Positions 10,981-22,884 of a DNA stretch of 64,000 bases are shown piece after piece; the first letter of the stretch is position 1, and every line of letters begins with the position of its first letter. The notes beneath the pieces were generated by a model. It did not search any database, was not told the origin of the DNA, and worked only from the letters and a program-made list of their open reading frames with translations. This DNA is from Chrysopilus asiliformis. Taxonomy: Eukaryota > Arthropoda > Insecta > Diptera > Rhagionidae. The stretch spans positions 52,074,706-52,138,705 of the forward strand of contig OZ035960.1 in the NCBI GenBank assembly GCA_964034945.1, given 5' to 3'. The position numbers and the translations under genes are program-made.

Positions 10981-13318
10981 TTTTTTCTAATATTTTCTTT
11001 TCATATGCGACAAAATATTTGTGTTTGGTCTTGGCGAAATGTGCTGCATTTTCTTCAGACAAAAATCGATGAAAATGAAGCAGATTTAAGCACGCCAAGC
11101 AAAATTCATTTGTAAATTTAACAAAAACAACAGAAAGATCAAAGTTAGTGAAAATTAAATACAATTAATTGAACACGAAAAAAAAACTTTTGACAAACAG
11201 GTTAATGTAAACTGATTGTACATTTTACTTACGACTAAAACTGACATACATCGCGGCCTGTTTTCTCTGATGTCTGAAAATGAACAAATAAAATCAAGAA
11301 AATTATTTTCATCGTCATATCCGCCAACGGTATGTAATAAATTTAATAAATGAAACAAGTTAAAAAAGTTTATTGTGAATACATAAATGTCGCTTTAACA
11401 CTGAAATAACAATTACGCTTATCCATAAACTAGCCGCTTTTATAGCATTATTAACCTCACACATGCCTTCACATTAATTTAACTTTTTATAGCACATCTT
11501 AAAATGCAACAGCAAAGCATATTACAGTCTAATAAAATTGCCATTTTTGTATTCTTGCATAATACATGCGTCGGAGGTTCAATCTTCGCATTTTTACTTA
11601 CTTCAGGTACGAGCGCTGTGCGCACTGTATTCATCTTTTAAGACCATCTGTGAGTTTACTATCTCACTAAAATGTAGTTATATGATTATATTTTCATTAC
11701 AGCCACTGATTGACTGACATTGGAAATGTGTAATTCGAAATCTACATTATCAATTTTACGACTCCAATTAAGAAACTTTTATTAAGTTGACATAGTGTGT
11801 AATTTATTCGAAACCAAATTGTTAGTAAATTATACAATCAATACAATGTCATATAGGAAAAATCACAAAACTTTTATTTGGTCAATTGTTGTAAATTATC
11901 TCATAGCAAAAAAATTTGAAACTATCTTGTGGACAATTTATGGAAATAAGCTTTCAAACACCATTCAAATTTTATTAAAAGTTGTTGAGTTTTTCTGAAA
12001 ATCATTTTCCCAATTGAGATCGAAATTAAAGCCCATAAATAACTAATGACTAAAAAGATTTCTTACAAGTGGAAAGAAAAGGAATAACTCAACATAACCA
12101 GCCGGTTGGTGATGAAATGAGCAAAGCTACTCAATAATTATAGTAAGTTATTATCAATATTTGTCAAAGTCTTTCTCGGTAAATTGCTGGCAACGACATA
12201 TTGACGAACGTAATGAAGCAGGAAACGAGATGAAAATTAGCCGGAAAAATGTACGGCTATACACATATGCATGTATGTATAATTACTATTCGGAGAGTTT
12301 TATTAATGATATCCATTAGGTTCAAGCATTATAGTTGAATGCTGTCAGATGGGGTATTTTATTTTATAGTTCTTTTTTTATATCTCTCATTCGGCTATCA
12401 GACAAAAATATAGACATGTGCTGTCATAAATTTGGCATTTCATTTTATTAACGTCTTCCTTTTCTTATAAAATTTTCCCTTAGCTGCATTAAGCAGAAAC
12501 TACTCTTTTAATTAATTACAGTAAACGCCATTATTCCAGTCATAAAATACATAAATCGGTAATACATTAAATTACACTGATAAAAAAAATTGGCAAGTGA
12601 AGAACCCCGGAAATATGCATTCCATGTGTAAAATTTAAAAAACATTTGATAAAAAATTGCCCTTTTCATCATCCATCTCCTATTTACCTTTTGAGCCACA
12701 CCGTTTTTGGAAAGTCCCAATGACATGAAAATTAATATAAATGAGTTCTGGGGTCAGTAATGACGAATTCGTTATCGGATTTTCAAAATTTCAAGACGAC
12801 GAATCCAAGATGGCAGACGCAAACATAAAAAATCGTTCTAATTTATGTAACAATGGGTATTGTGAGTTTTTTGGTCCAAACTGCAAAATCTGAAGTCCAA
12901 ACTGCAAAATTAATTTTGGATTGATTTGATAAATTTTATTAATTTTATTTTGCGATTTAGGCCTCAGATTCGTCGACTCCAAAAACCCCACAATATCCCA
13001 TTCTGACAGAACTTAAAAAGATTTTTCATTTTTGCCTCCACCATCTTGAATCAATCATTTTAAATTTCAAAAATATGTTGACGAATTTTGTTTGTGGTTA
13101 AAAACCACAAATTCTTGATTTTGGCCAAAAAATTCACTCATAGTATGTGGGAAATAATTTTTTTTAAACTTATATTTTTTACACTTTGTTTATTCATAGT
13201 AAACCGGAAACTTATCCAAAAAAAACCGACAAAAATCCCTCAAAAATGAAATTTTTCATGAAAATGTGAGAATAAATAGGTGGCAAGTATCCGCTATGAC
13301 TAAAAGAGTTATGGCCGG
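10981..13318. other. No gene seen
   Basis: AT-rich intergenic DNA. Open frames at 11.0-12.0 kb have no recognisable features. Nothing else is seen. Confidence 0.5.
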
Positions 13319-14466
13319 AATACAATTGACCCCACACAACATTTACGGCGACATTTCATATTTTAAACTCATAGCACCCTATGCCTCTGTATACAATCAA
13401 TCCAACCAACTTGGCCGTCGTAAAAAGTTTAATCGAATTTAAATTTTGTCGGCCAGCTCGCCCACAAAATTTAGTGGTTGTTTCAAAATGAAATCTTATG
13501 GGGATGTCATAAAATCTAAATTTCGTCATTTAAAAAAAGTTTTGGGAAATATAGTTCTTATGCTGTGTTGCTTACATTCACATTCCTAATTTGTATGATA
13601 ATTGGTAACAAGAAATATTGTATGTGGCTCACCGTCCGAGTGTCAAAATCAAATGAAAAGCAAATGAAGTTTAGAACAACAAAGTGCCTGTTTACATTGA
13701 GACTCACTTTGAGGCGGCACGTCATTCGTGAGGGTGAGGGACGCAGTGGGGAGGGAAACCAAAAAGAGCGAACGAAGTTTAGATTCACTTAAAATTATCG
13801 GTCGCAAACCGGTTTGTGTCTCGTTTTGCTTTTATTGGTCATTTCGTTGTTTGCTGTGGTGTCGTGCGCATCTGAAAATTCGGAGTTTTTTTATTGAAAT
13901 TTATTTTACAAAATGAGTAATTGGACAATATTTTAGACGTTATAACTAATAGAAATATATCAGGGGTTTCCTATGCTATACGATGTGAAAAATCATTGTC
14001 CCTCCTCAAGTAACGCCGGCAGCATCTTTATCTTGTAAGCGAAGTTCTTCGGATAATAGGCAATAGGATCCTCTTATATTCCGCTTTTGTTTCCAGGGTT
14101 TTATCCACTCACGTTTCTGCGTATTTTTGTTTTCTTCATTTTGGCTTAAAAATAGAGCCGCTGCTGATGAAGCATATAATAAACTTGTTACAGCAATTAT
14201 CTGATCCATATTTTACTGCAATAATTTCACAACTGAGTTAAATTTTGAGGTTATTTTCATCCCAATGTATTGAACGTCAAAAAGGCGAAAGGTTTTAGCA
14301 AATGAAAAAGGCGAACCGTGTGCACACGGCAGAACAATGAGGAATGACGTGCCGCCTCAAAGTGAGTCTCAATGTAAACAGGCACAAAGTGTGCGGAATT
14401 GTATATGGAGTGCAACATTGTCGTCGTAATCTGCCGCCGTAAATGTTGTGTCGGGCCAATTGTATT
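13319..14466. mobile_element. Inverted-repeat element with a Harbinger-like transposase stub
   Basis: Terminal inverted repeats (AATACAATTG, then ACACAACATTTACGGCG) lie at 13319-13352 and 14431-14466. A second inverted pair of about 44 bp, containing GTTTACATTGAGACTCACTT, lies at 13684-13727 and 14342-14385. A minus-strand frame inside resembles the N-terminus of PIF/Harbinger transposase. I could not find a clear target-site duplication. Confidence 0.65.
14006..14209 (-). pseudogene. PIF/Harbinger-like transposase, N-terminal fragment
   Basis: The 67-residue frame has a hydrophobic start and then EWIKPWKQKRNIRGSYCLLS followed by EELRLQD. This is the W-x-PW...G-Y-x-LL-x-ELR-L pattern at the N-terminus of many Harbinger transposases. 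The rest of the protein is missing or out of frame, so it is a remnant. The assignment is from pattern recall and is moderate. Confidence 0.5.
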
Positions 14467-14635
14467 TTGCGCTTTAAACAAAAGTAGTTATTTTCATTTA
14501 ATTTCGAAATTTCTAGAAAGAAAAGATTTTCTCTAAAAATTAAGATTAAAATTTTTCTAATTCTTCCGATTTTAATAAAATTGAAACCATTTGGTTTTCC
14601 TTCAGTTAATCATAAACGATTACCATACTTAATCT

Positions 14636-14787
14636 AATGCCATTTTTTTTGTCATAATTGTCATCATCGTGTAAATAGTATCATTTTTGTCATTATTTCT
14701 GTCAGAAAAATGACAATCTCTCATAAAAGAATGAACTTGTCCATTCTTTCATGACAGATTGTCATTATCTGTAATTCGTGTAAACCC
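14636..14787. mobile_element. One arm of the hairpin element family of 62.8 kb
   Basis: Sequence with GTCAGAAAAATGACAATCTC, TCATAAAAGAATGAACTTGT and AATTCGTGTAAA matches one arm of the 383-bp hairpin at 62818-63200. The second arm is absent, so this is either a half element or the unduplicated ancestor type. Confidence 0.6.
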
Positions 14788-14789
14788 AG

Positions 14790-15770
14790 GATAAGACTTA
14801 TTTTAGTTTCAGATCCCACAATTTGGTATGAATGAATTTTGAAAACATGCCGCCTGACAAGCGCCATTTTTTTTTTGTGTCCACAAATAGATCTTCTGAC
14901 TTACGTAAGTGGGACAAGATATTCGGTCGTTAAAAACTAGTTCACAATATTTGCGCCTAACCAGGCCTAACTTACAAATGAAAGTAAATGAAACATTCTG
15001 AAAAAATGGATAGGCATTCATCAAAGATACAAAAATTTGTGGGGAAACACATCAAACTTTAGAATGAAATTACAAAAAATAGAAACCGTATGTCCGAAGC
15101 ATAAATGGCGATTAATTTTTTTAGAAAATTACATATGGCCAATGTGCAAAAGTTCCCCCTCACCACATGACCATTAATCAAGTTTTATTAGATCAAAACC
15201 AAATAATAAAATTAATTTAGGGCAATAAATTTTCAGTCTTCTATGTATGAGCGTATCATGGAACGATTGACAAAAGCAAACTAATCCTGAAATCCTAAAC
15301 CGTGAAAATTGGGTTTTAACACCGATTCTCTCCGCATGTGTGGATATTAAAATCACAATAAAATATATATTTTTGTAACGCATTTTATTAGCGTTTTTTT
15401 AAACTGGTGACCTGCAAATGTGCTCCGTCTGCGTAATGTGTGAAATGACAAAAGAAATTTAATCTCTGTGAAATTATTGCCAGCACGGAATTCATAATTT
15501 GCCTTCATGCCCTCATTATATTAACTAATTTCTTACCACTGTTGCACTTTTGCATTCATACTTAGAGAAATAACTATTTATTAGTAGATATTTTTCAACA
15601 ACAAGCCATTTTACAACTAAATAGTAAAATGGGTTAAAAAATACCGATTTTGACTTACAACCGATTTTTACTTTCTTATATTTACATGTATAATAAACCC
15701 GTGTGATCATAAAAACTTTGGATTTCTTAATTTTCCCTGAAACACATTTCTTGAGCACTTCTGGGAGGAT
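14790..15770. other. No gene seen
   Basis: AT-rich sequence without recognisable coding or repeat features. Confidence 0.5.
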
Positions 15771-15774
15771 TCTG

Positions 15775-16135
15775 GTAATTTTACAAATATAACTTTCTGT
15801 CTTTCAGTCTGTCCGTCTGTCAGTCTAGTTACAAGATTTTTTTAAAAAGTACTTAAGCTAGAGCTTTGAAATGTTATATGGATATTTGCTCCACTAATAG
15901 CTTGTTTTTACATTCTACATGAAAATGAATAGCCCATATTAAATTTAGTATACCGTTTCTAACGCATCGAACCAATAGCCGTATACAAAAACGAACTACA
16001 CCAAGATATTGATTTTCGCATGTCCGTCCGTCTATTCGTCCGTCTGTCTGCCTGTGAACACCATAACTTTTGAAAGGATTGAGCTAGAGACTTGAAATTT
16101 TTTACAGTTACGTTTCTCGTAAATAACAAGACTAA
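15775..16135. repeat. Two DINE-like fragments with GTCY cores
   Basis: CTTTCAGTCTGTCCGTCTGTC at about 15800 is followed by CAAGATTTTT and AGCTAGAGCTTTGAAAT, as after the array at 41.7 kb. A second fragment starts TTTAGTATACCGTTTCTAAC (about 15945) with its own GTCY tract at about 16018-16055; the same opening is seen at 53.4 kb and, reversed, at 43.6 kb. Confidence 0.55.
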
Positions 16136-16345
16136 CCCCGTAATTCTACATAACAGACTCTAAAAGATCTGTTAACTTTAAACTTTGTAATTTTAATAGA
16201 AATTGGTAGTCTCGATAAAAGGTTCGTGGAGAATTTAATTTTAAACAAGTTAATAGATTCTCCACACGAAATTTTTGAGATGCCTGGCAATGCCGCAAAC
16301 GTCAAACGTAAAAAAGTGGAAGCCTGGTTCATAGGTCAACAATTT

Positions 16346-16732
16346 TCAATATTTTGACCATGTCAATATTTGATCTTCCTTTAGGAAATTTAATAAATTT
16401 TTGACAAGATGTGTGTTTATTATTTTTGAAATTTCAGATACGGTGCAAGAAACTGAGGATTGGCTTAGATTGATTTCATTGTTCTGTCCCACTAAATTTT
16501 GATAAGAGCCAGTTGCAAAGAAGTTGAGTGTTGTCAAAACTTTTAACGAAAATGGAATTGTTGATGATAAATTCTCATCGTATTGTTCTAACAGCTCAAT
16601 TAATTTTATGGCTACAAATTGTGTCATTCTAAAATTCCGCTTGAATAAGTTCTCTGGCATGTCAAAAGGATTTGTCGAGTCCCGTAGTCTTCGTAAAACC
16701 GGAGAAATACTAAACAAATAAAAGAAAAACAA
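16346..16732 (-). pseudogene. PIF/Harbinger transposase fragment (HARBI1-like N-terminal half)
   Basis: The frame reads RRLRDSTNPFDMPENLFKRN, FRMTQ, then LKVLTTLNFFATGSYQNLVG and LSQSSVS, which are in order the conserved blocks ahead of the catalytic DDE domain in PIF/Harbinger transposases and the domesticated HARBI1. The frame ends about 128 codons in, before any catalytic Asp, and sequence beyond is not recognisable. No terminal repeats were found around it. It is a broken fragment, probably related to the element at 3700-4560. Confidence 0.85.
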
Positions 16733-16903
16733 AATTCTTCAATGTTCTATTTATTAGAAATATCAACCTTGTTCTTTTATTTTCCAAATACTTGTAAGTT
16801 TGTGTCAAAAAATCAAAAATTTATAAGTTTTCCATTTTTTTGTAATAAATAACACACAATTTTCAAAACCGATCTCCACTTAACAGATTGTAAAAGCTGA
16901 TCC

Positions 16904-17687
16904 AAAGCGGCGTCCAAACGCGCAGTTTTTTGCTACGACTTAGTTTGCACAGTTATACGTGTAAAAAAACTGCGCAAATTTTGCGTCCAGACCGTTCCGT
17001 TTTTATATATTTTACACAGTTTTGTTTGAAATTTTATAGCGTCAGCATATCGTATTTAGAACTTTCTTTTATGATGAATATGATGAATATTGAATATATT
17101 AAGCTAGCAAGACGTATTATTTTTCAGCTTAGCTGTTTGTATGATTTGTAAAAAAAATGTCGACGAACTAAATGGTGCAAACAGTGGTTATTAAAAAAAG
17201 CATTTATTCTCATGTGAACTTGCTTCAAGAACTGGTCCATGAAGAGAATGATTCTAAATATAACAACTTAGTGAATTTATTTTCTTGACAACCGTTTCGT
17301 GATTAGCACTTTTATCAATTTCCTTGAGTTTATTTATTAGCACTCCCTCACTATATTCCTTGCTTTTAACTTTCCACAAGCAAGGAAACTATATAAATTT
17401 ATAAAGTCCTCTAAAAACTATTTTGAACAATGCCGCAAATCACTGATTTTCGTGTAAAATGATTGACGATTGCAAAAAACTGTGTAAAAAGATTGAGTTT
17501 TCGTCCGCACGCTACGATTTGCCTGCGCGTGCCACAGTTATTTTCAGACACGACCTGAACTCGCACAGGCCCAACTTTTGATCCGCGCGAACTAACTGTG
17601 TGTCGTCCAGACGCTACGACATGTCTGCGCAGACTCGGTTTGCGCGGGTAAAACGGACCAAAAAACTGCGCGTTTGGACGCCGCTTT
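16904..17687. mobile_element. GC-rich inverted-repeat element, 784 bp
   Basis: Ends AAAGCGGCGTCCAAACGCGC and exact complement, continuing AGTTTTTTG, give terminal repeats of about 29 bp. GC-rich words (TGCGCGTG, GTCCAGACGCTACGA) fill the right subterminal part; the middle is AT-rich. No coding sequence and no clear target-site duplication. The design recalls the GC-rich Harbinger-type family but the sequence differs. Confidence 0.7.
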
Positions 17688-17694
17688 AGGGATG

Positions 17695-18720
17695 ACAAAA
17701 GATTTTGTTTTCCGCGTATTGATCCGTCTATCTGTCTGTCGGTCCGTGAACAGCATAACTTGAGTTTGAGACTTAAAATTTTGTATAGTTACGTTTCTAG
17801 TAGATGGCTAGGCTAAGTTATTTCATGTCCAAAATTGGAACGTTCCTTGTCCTCTTCTCTATACAAACAGAACAGTTTTTGCACTTTCCTCGAAAACAGT
17901 GAGTGATATTGAAAAATTGTAAAGGTAAAATATATTTAGAATATAAGTTTAGATAACTCGTGCATACACCAAAATCCAGGTGAACTACTTCTTCTCCTCT
18001 GTCTCATAAATATGGAATTCCTTTTTTCCTATTTTCTCGAAAACGGTACATCGTATCGAAAAATGTGTACGGACAAACTTATATAAACTTGAAAACACGA
18101 AAAAAAATCAAAAAACTCCCAAATAAAAAAAATAAAAAAACAAAAAAAAATTAAGGAAAACTACAATTGTCAAGTGCCAATCGTCAAATACTAAAAAATC
18201 CAGTGGGAGAGGGGGGAAAAAGAGTTCGGATTGGATTTTGAAAAATATAACGGTTATGTAATATCATATTTTAAACGCTCCTTGGAATTTGTTTACATGT
18301 GTTTTTCAAAATAGCGCAAATTTTACGAGAAATTTTCAAAAAACTTAATTTTTTTGAAATATGTTGAGAATCGTTAGAGATATGTAAAAACCGATAAAAT
18401 TTTCAAAACACGGCATTTTTTTCAAAATATTGGTATGAGAGGCACCCGTTATAACTACCGTTAGTTCTCCAGAAATTGAAAGAAAACCACGAGTTTTCTA
18501 CACAAAAAAGTTCAAGTCGCTAGGTCAACGCGTTCTCGAGTTATTTAAGATACGTACAGCGGACAGACCGAGAGATAGATGCACGGACATCCTTCGGACA
18601 TCGGCACAGATAGATGCCTGAGACGGATTTCAAACTGATCAGAAATTTTATATCTGCCCCCGTTCGGTCTCCATCATGAATACAACACTTTCCCTCTATA
18701 GAAGAAGAAAGTAAAAAGGA
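17695..18720. repeat. DINE-like dispersed repeat sequence
   Basis: GTCTATCTGTCTGTCGGTCC at about 17727 is followed by AACAGCATAACTTGAGTT and GAGACTTAAAATTTTG, TTACGTTTCT and CTCGAAAAC words shared with copies at 16.0, 43.3 and 53.5 kb. The part from 18440 has a similar CGGACAGACCGAGAGATAGA tract. Confidence 0.5.
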
Positions 18721-21004
18721 TTGCGGCGCAGTATGCCTTCGGAGGACTTCAGGGGCCCCAGCAAAAAAAAAAAGAGAAAACGAAACTCGTTGACGTAGTT
18801 ATAATAACTGAAACCCAAAAAAAGTGACATATGAGTGTATTTTGCTGGCGAATCGAAATTTTTTTTTGAAAAATGTATGAAGTATGACACATTTGTTAAA
18901 AAAAAAAGATTGCGGCGCATTTCTTTATTTTGTTAAGAGCTTATAATAATTTCTACTTCTATGTATTCCTTTGTAATCCTTCCCAAGCTGCACAAAAGGT
19001 CGTAAAGTGGGTATCGCGACTTTAATTTCGTGCTTTATGGTCGCGCCGGCCAGTTTACAACCATTTTTGCCTACTTAAGTTTTTGATTTTTTACAATCTT
19101 TTATAGGATTCTAATGGCGAATTTTTTTGCTCTGTACGCATTTTCATAGCATCAAGGATTTAGCCAAAAATCTACTCAACTACACCCAATTTTTCCTACA
19201 TTTGGATGACAACTGATGTAGCATACAATATTTCACAATTACACCACATAGCACCGTTTCCCATATTATCTTTTGAGCTCATGACTAGACACCAACGAGA
19301 ATAATGACTTAATGGGAACTTAATCAAATGTGACTTCCAGAGCTCATTATTTACGCGAAGACAATGAACGACACTGACATGACATACTGCTATTACATAC
19401 GGTTTCGTACATTACTTGTAAGTGCGAATACGTAAGTGTGGAAAACGTCTCGTCGTCTGCTCATAGTTACTACAAATCTATTCATATTACAGCTTATAGT
19501 TGACTAGGGTGACTAGGGCTAAAAACTCATATATTTTCAATGAAAGACTCAGACCTTTGCTTCTGTTCTGCATTTTGTTAGATTTGTTCGAGAACGATTA
19601 AACGTACAAAAGAAACAAAATTTGATGGGACAATTACAAATGACAGTTACGGGAACCAAAAAGGGATTTTAACCGATGGTTTGGATTTATGAGACAACCA
19701 AAAATTATGACCGCTCTGCGAATGGACAAACACAATAACGCAACGGCCACAAGAAAAAGAAATTAATTTATCCGATTGACCGTAAAACTATAAATTATGG
19801 TGAAATTATGAATTACGATGCAACAACCGTAGGCATTCAGGAATCCACGGGGAGTGGCTAAATGTGCTTGCTTTCCATACTGAATAATTTCTTACACCAT
19901 TGCGCATGCACAATTCTGTGACAAGATGAAATATGTGTGCTTAAATTAAAGCATTTTTCATTCATTTCCGACTATTCTATTCTTGTTGACATTTGCCATA
20001 AATCACACATTCTTATTATTAGATGGAAAATTATCTCATCAAACATTCATATTTCAATTAAAATCTTTAAAAATTAATTAACATTTAATGGAACAGCCGG
20101 ACACTGATTATGGAATGAATCTATGAAATCAATTACGCAGAATCTCTTCCAAATGTCACTGTAACTAACCTATACAATACAACAAGAGACAGATAAAAAA
20201 AACTGTAACGAAAACTTAACCCTTTTCAAAATTTATGTCGTTTACAAGTCGAACACAAAAAAGGGTCACTTATAGCACAAAAACCATAAACAGTATAGAG
20301 TATTTTCAGTAGCCATCAGAAGTGGTCAACCTGCCCAACCACATAATGTTTTTGGACTTGTCGCATGTATTTATGCAAGTGTGATTATATACAGTAGATA
20401 CGTATATATTAAAAGGTATGGTGACACAGTCTTGTACCTTGAGCCCTTTTAGATCCGTAGTGGTCATGTATAGCTTGTTTCCGGACATATCAATAAAGTT
20501 CACTGAAAGCTAACAAACCTTTTGCTAACCACTGTAAGCGAACCTAAAAACGAATGTAGGTTTGGGGGTCAGAAAGTGGTTAGGTTTACTGGTTTTGTAA
20601 AAATTTAACCCAAACGATAAACATGTTACCCAAATATAAATATTTAAAAAAAAAACAAAAAAAAATGTATAAAACCTGTAAAAGATTCACATATAATCAG
20701 TTGAAACATAGGACAGCCCTTTTTTTAAGTGAATAATTACGGCACATTAATATGGATGATCGTTTAACATAAATTTTTTATTATTTTCACTGATTTCGAT
20801 TTCAACATTTTAATAATTAATTTCTACAATATGGAAATTAATAAATCAATTTTTTGCTACTATTGCATTTCAGCAATTTTTATTTTTATGTAGGCGCATG
20901 AAAAATGATTGTCATACATCATTACATAATTTTGAGAGGTTCTTTTTTAATCAAAAGCTACCATTATCAACGGGTGCACAAAAATGAAAAAAGTCCTGAT
21001 TTTC
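18721..21004. other. No gene seen
   Basis: AT-rich intergenic sequence. A 65-codon minus-strand frame at 20306-20503 has no recognisable features. Nothing else is seen. Confidence 0.5.
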
Positions 21005-21310
21005 AACACGACGCTGTTTCAGCAGCACCGTGTGAATCCTAGTGCGCGCTACTACCACCAGCAGCAGCGTGCTGATTTTAGTAGCGGCTAGTGAAGTAGA
21101 GACTGTTCTACTATGCCAGCGCTACTAGAGATCACGTGACCCTGTGACATGGTTTCTGAGCTGTCAAAAGTCTTTTGTGAACACTCGCCAGGGCTACTAA
21201 AGTATAAATCTTGTGAACCCTCTCAGTACGCTGGCTGCTGTTGCTACTAGCCAGCGCTACTAACCAACAGCAGTCAGCGGCTGGCAAAACAACGTCGTGT
21301 GACCGCGGCA
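21005..21310 (-). mobile_element. GC-rich Harbinger-type MITE, copy 3, internally deleted
   Basis: Opposite orientation to copies 1 and 2. The left tip is lost (it starts ACACGACGCTGTTTC) and the AT-rich centre is deleted between GAGCTGTCAAAAGTC and GTGAACACTCGCCAG. The right end is intact, with GTGTGACCGCGGCA at 21297-21310. The E-box CACGTG is retained at 21133-21138. Confidence 0.75.
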
Positions 21311-21599
21311 AAAGACTCCAATTGAATTAGATACCAACAATCATAAACGTCAACACATAAAATTAATATCCAGAGCATGTTTTGAGTAAAGAACTTATAC
21401 TCAATGATTAGAGTACTTGTATAACAGAGCAGTTAATCTGTAGTAACCTATATTCTTGACAAAAAAAATTCCTAGATGTTTTGTGACATGAAAAACAGAT
21501 TGCGCTAGGTCCCATCCAAGGAAAAATTCGCGATTATCCTTTCTTAATCGACTGCAAAAAAAGAACAAGGTTATGTATTCGACGTAGATGTATGTCCGC

Positions 21600-22045
21600 G
21601 ATTTTCTCGTGAACGGTTGTAGATATCGAATTGGAACTTTTTGTATTATGTACAGTACAGCACCAGTACAAGACTTTTTACATATTTTCCCCCTATGGCT
21701 CTATCCCTAAATTCTACATGGCTAGAGATATCGAGTCGAAGCTATTTGTGGTGTATTCAGTATAGCACTAAACCAGACTTTTTATATATCTCCCCTCTGT
21801 AGTGCTATCCTTTCAAACCCCCTCTCCTGCTAGATGGTATATTGTCCAAGATATCGAGTTTAAAGTCTTTGTTTTGTGTTCAGTACAAAACAAAGAAGCA
21901 CATTTTACATATTTCTCCCCTGTAGCTCTATCCCCTCAAAACCCCTCGTCAGCTAGATTCTACATCGTTTGAGATATCGAGTTGAATATTTTTGTGTTAT
22001 GTTCAGCTTAATTACAGGTAAGACTTTTTAGATAACTCCCCCTTT
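21600..22045. repeat. Tandem repeat, about 110-130-bp unit, four copies
   Basis: Each unit contains AGATATCGA(G/A)TT, TTTTGT.TTATGTNCAGTA, AGACTTTTTANATAT, TCTCCCC and GCTCTATCCC words. Four copies follow one another and differ by numerous substitutions, so the array is old. Confidence 0.65.
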
Positions 22046-22069
22046 GGCATTAAAAATTTAAGCTACTAC

Positions 22070-22309
22070 CCAATTGACCAGTGTTGGAATTTTTGTACCT
22101 TGTCAGAATGTACCACGCAATTTTCCTTTATAAAGTTTAAGAATATTTGTGGAAACATTTGGAATTATGGACCTTATGGTACAAAAAGGACCATTTTCAC
22201 AGGAAAAAATCTTGGATTTCCAGTCAAAATTCCATAAATCGTACCTTCGGTACTTGGTACAAGATGATTGGAAATCCAATTGGCTTTCTAACCAATTTGG
22301 TCAATTGGG
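22070..22309. mobile_element. 240-bp MITE with CCCAATTGACC ends, copy 1
   Basis: Terminal repeats CCCAATTGACCA and complement enclose AT-rich sequence with CCAATTGG words. A second copy in the opposite orientation is at 44381-44621. TA lies at both outer edges here, but the second copy has ATT on both sides, so the duplication type is unresolved. Confidence 0.75.
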
Positions 22310-22322
22310 TATGTTTTCGGCT

Positions 22323-22676
22323 TCATCATCATCATCCTCGGCACTACAGCTCTCGAAGGGCTCCTCAATTGAAGTTTCATAACAATTTCTTCCCTGCTTC
22401 GTAGATACGATTTTTACGTGGATTGCGAACCATGGATGAATTACAACATTTGTAAGGTTTTTACGTTGCAACCCATCAACAGCAGAGGCCGTGATAGCAA
22501 TCTACACCGATGATGTCGTTAACACCAAGTGGCAACTATCACTACTCATTTCTTAAAGCAAGTTGAGTGTACTTGAATCACAGCGTGCGATTCTGGCCAA
22601 AACATGCAGAAACCGAATTGAACCACCGACCTCCGGAACACGGGCCAAGTACTTTACCACTTGGACTACGCTGGTC
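22323..22676 (-). mobile_element. tRNA-derived SINE
   Basis: Reading on the minus strand, the head has an A-box-like TAGTCCAAGTGG (22657-22668) and a B-box-like GGTTCAATTC (22615-22624) at tRNA spacing, and the body ends in a (GAT)n tail at 22324-22336. This is the usual layout of a polymerase III SINE. A second copy of the body lies at the right edge of the window. Confidence 0.75.
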
Positions 22677-22844
22677 TTTTCGGCTTGTCGAATCAAAATT
22701 TTACACAAATACTAGCAGAATTACAAAATGTTAATTTCAATTCTTTGAGGGGTTAAATTTTTTTTAATTCGGTTTTTTCAATTTTTTTTGAAATTTATCA
22801 TGAACGGGTTTTCGAAGACACTATTTGACTAGTTAGTGAGTTTA

Positions 22845-22884
22845 GTTACTTAGTTTAGTTAGTTAGTTAGTTAGTTAGTTAGTT
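22845..22884. repeat. (AGTT)n microsatellite
   Basis: An uninterrupted run of AGTT units, preceded by imperfect copies from about 22830. Confidence 0.8.

Noticed and set aside
13728..13792. Short plus-strand frames over the inverted-repeat element
   Set aside because: They overlap the 44-bp inverted pair and are shadows of repeat sequence.
20306..20503. A 65-codon minus-strand frame, MNFIDMSGNKLYMTTTD and onward
   Set aside because: No signal peptide, domain, splice context or poly(A) arrangement supports it, and I recognise no homologue.
22147..22404. Frames with an N-terminal MWKHLELWTLWYKKDHF also seen at 44202-44543
   Set aside because: Both come from the same non-coding 240-bp MITE in opposite orientations; the shared peptide reflects repeat identity, not a gene family.
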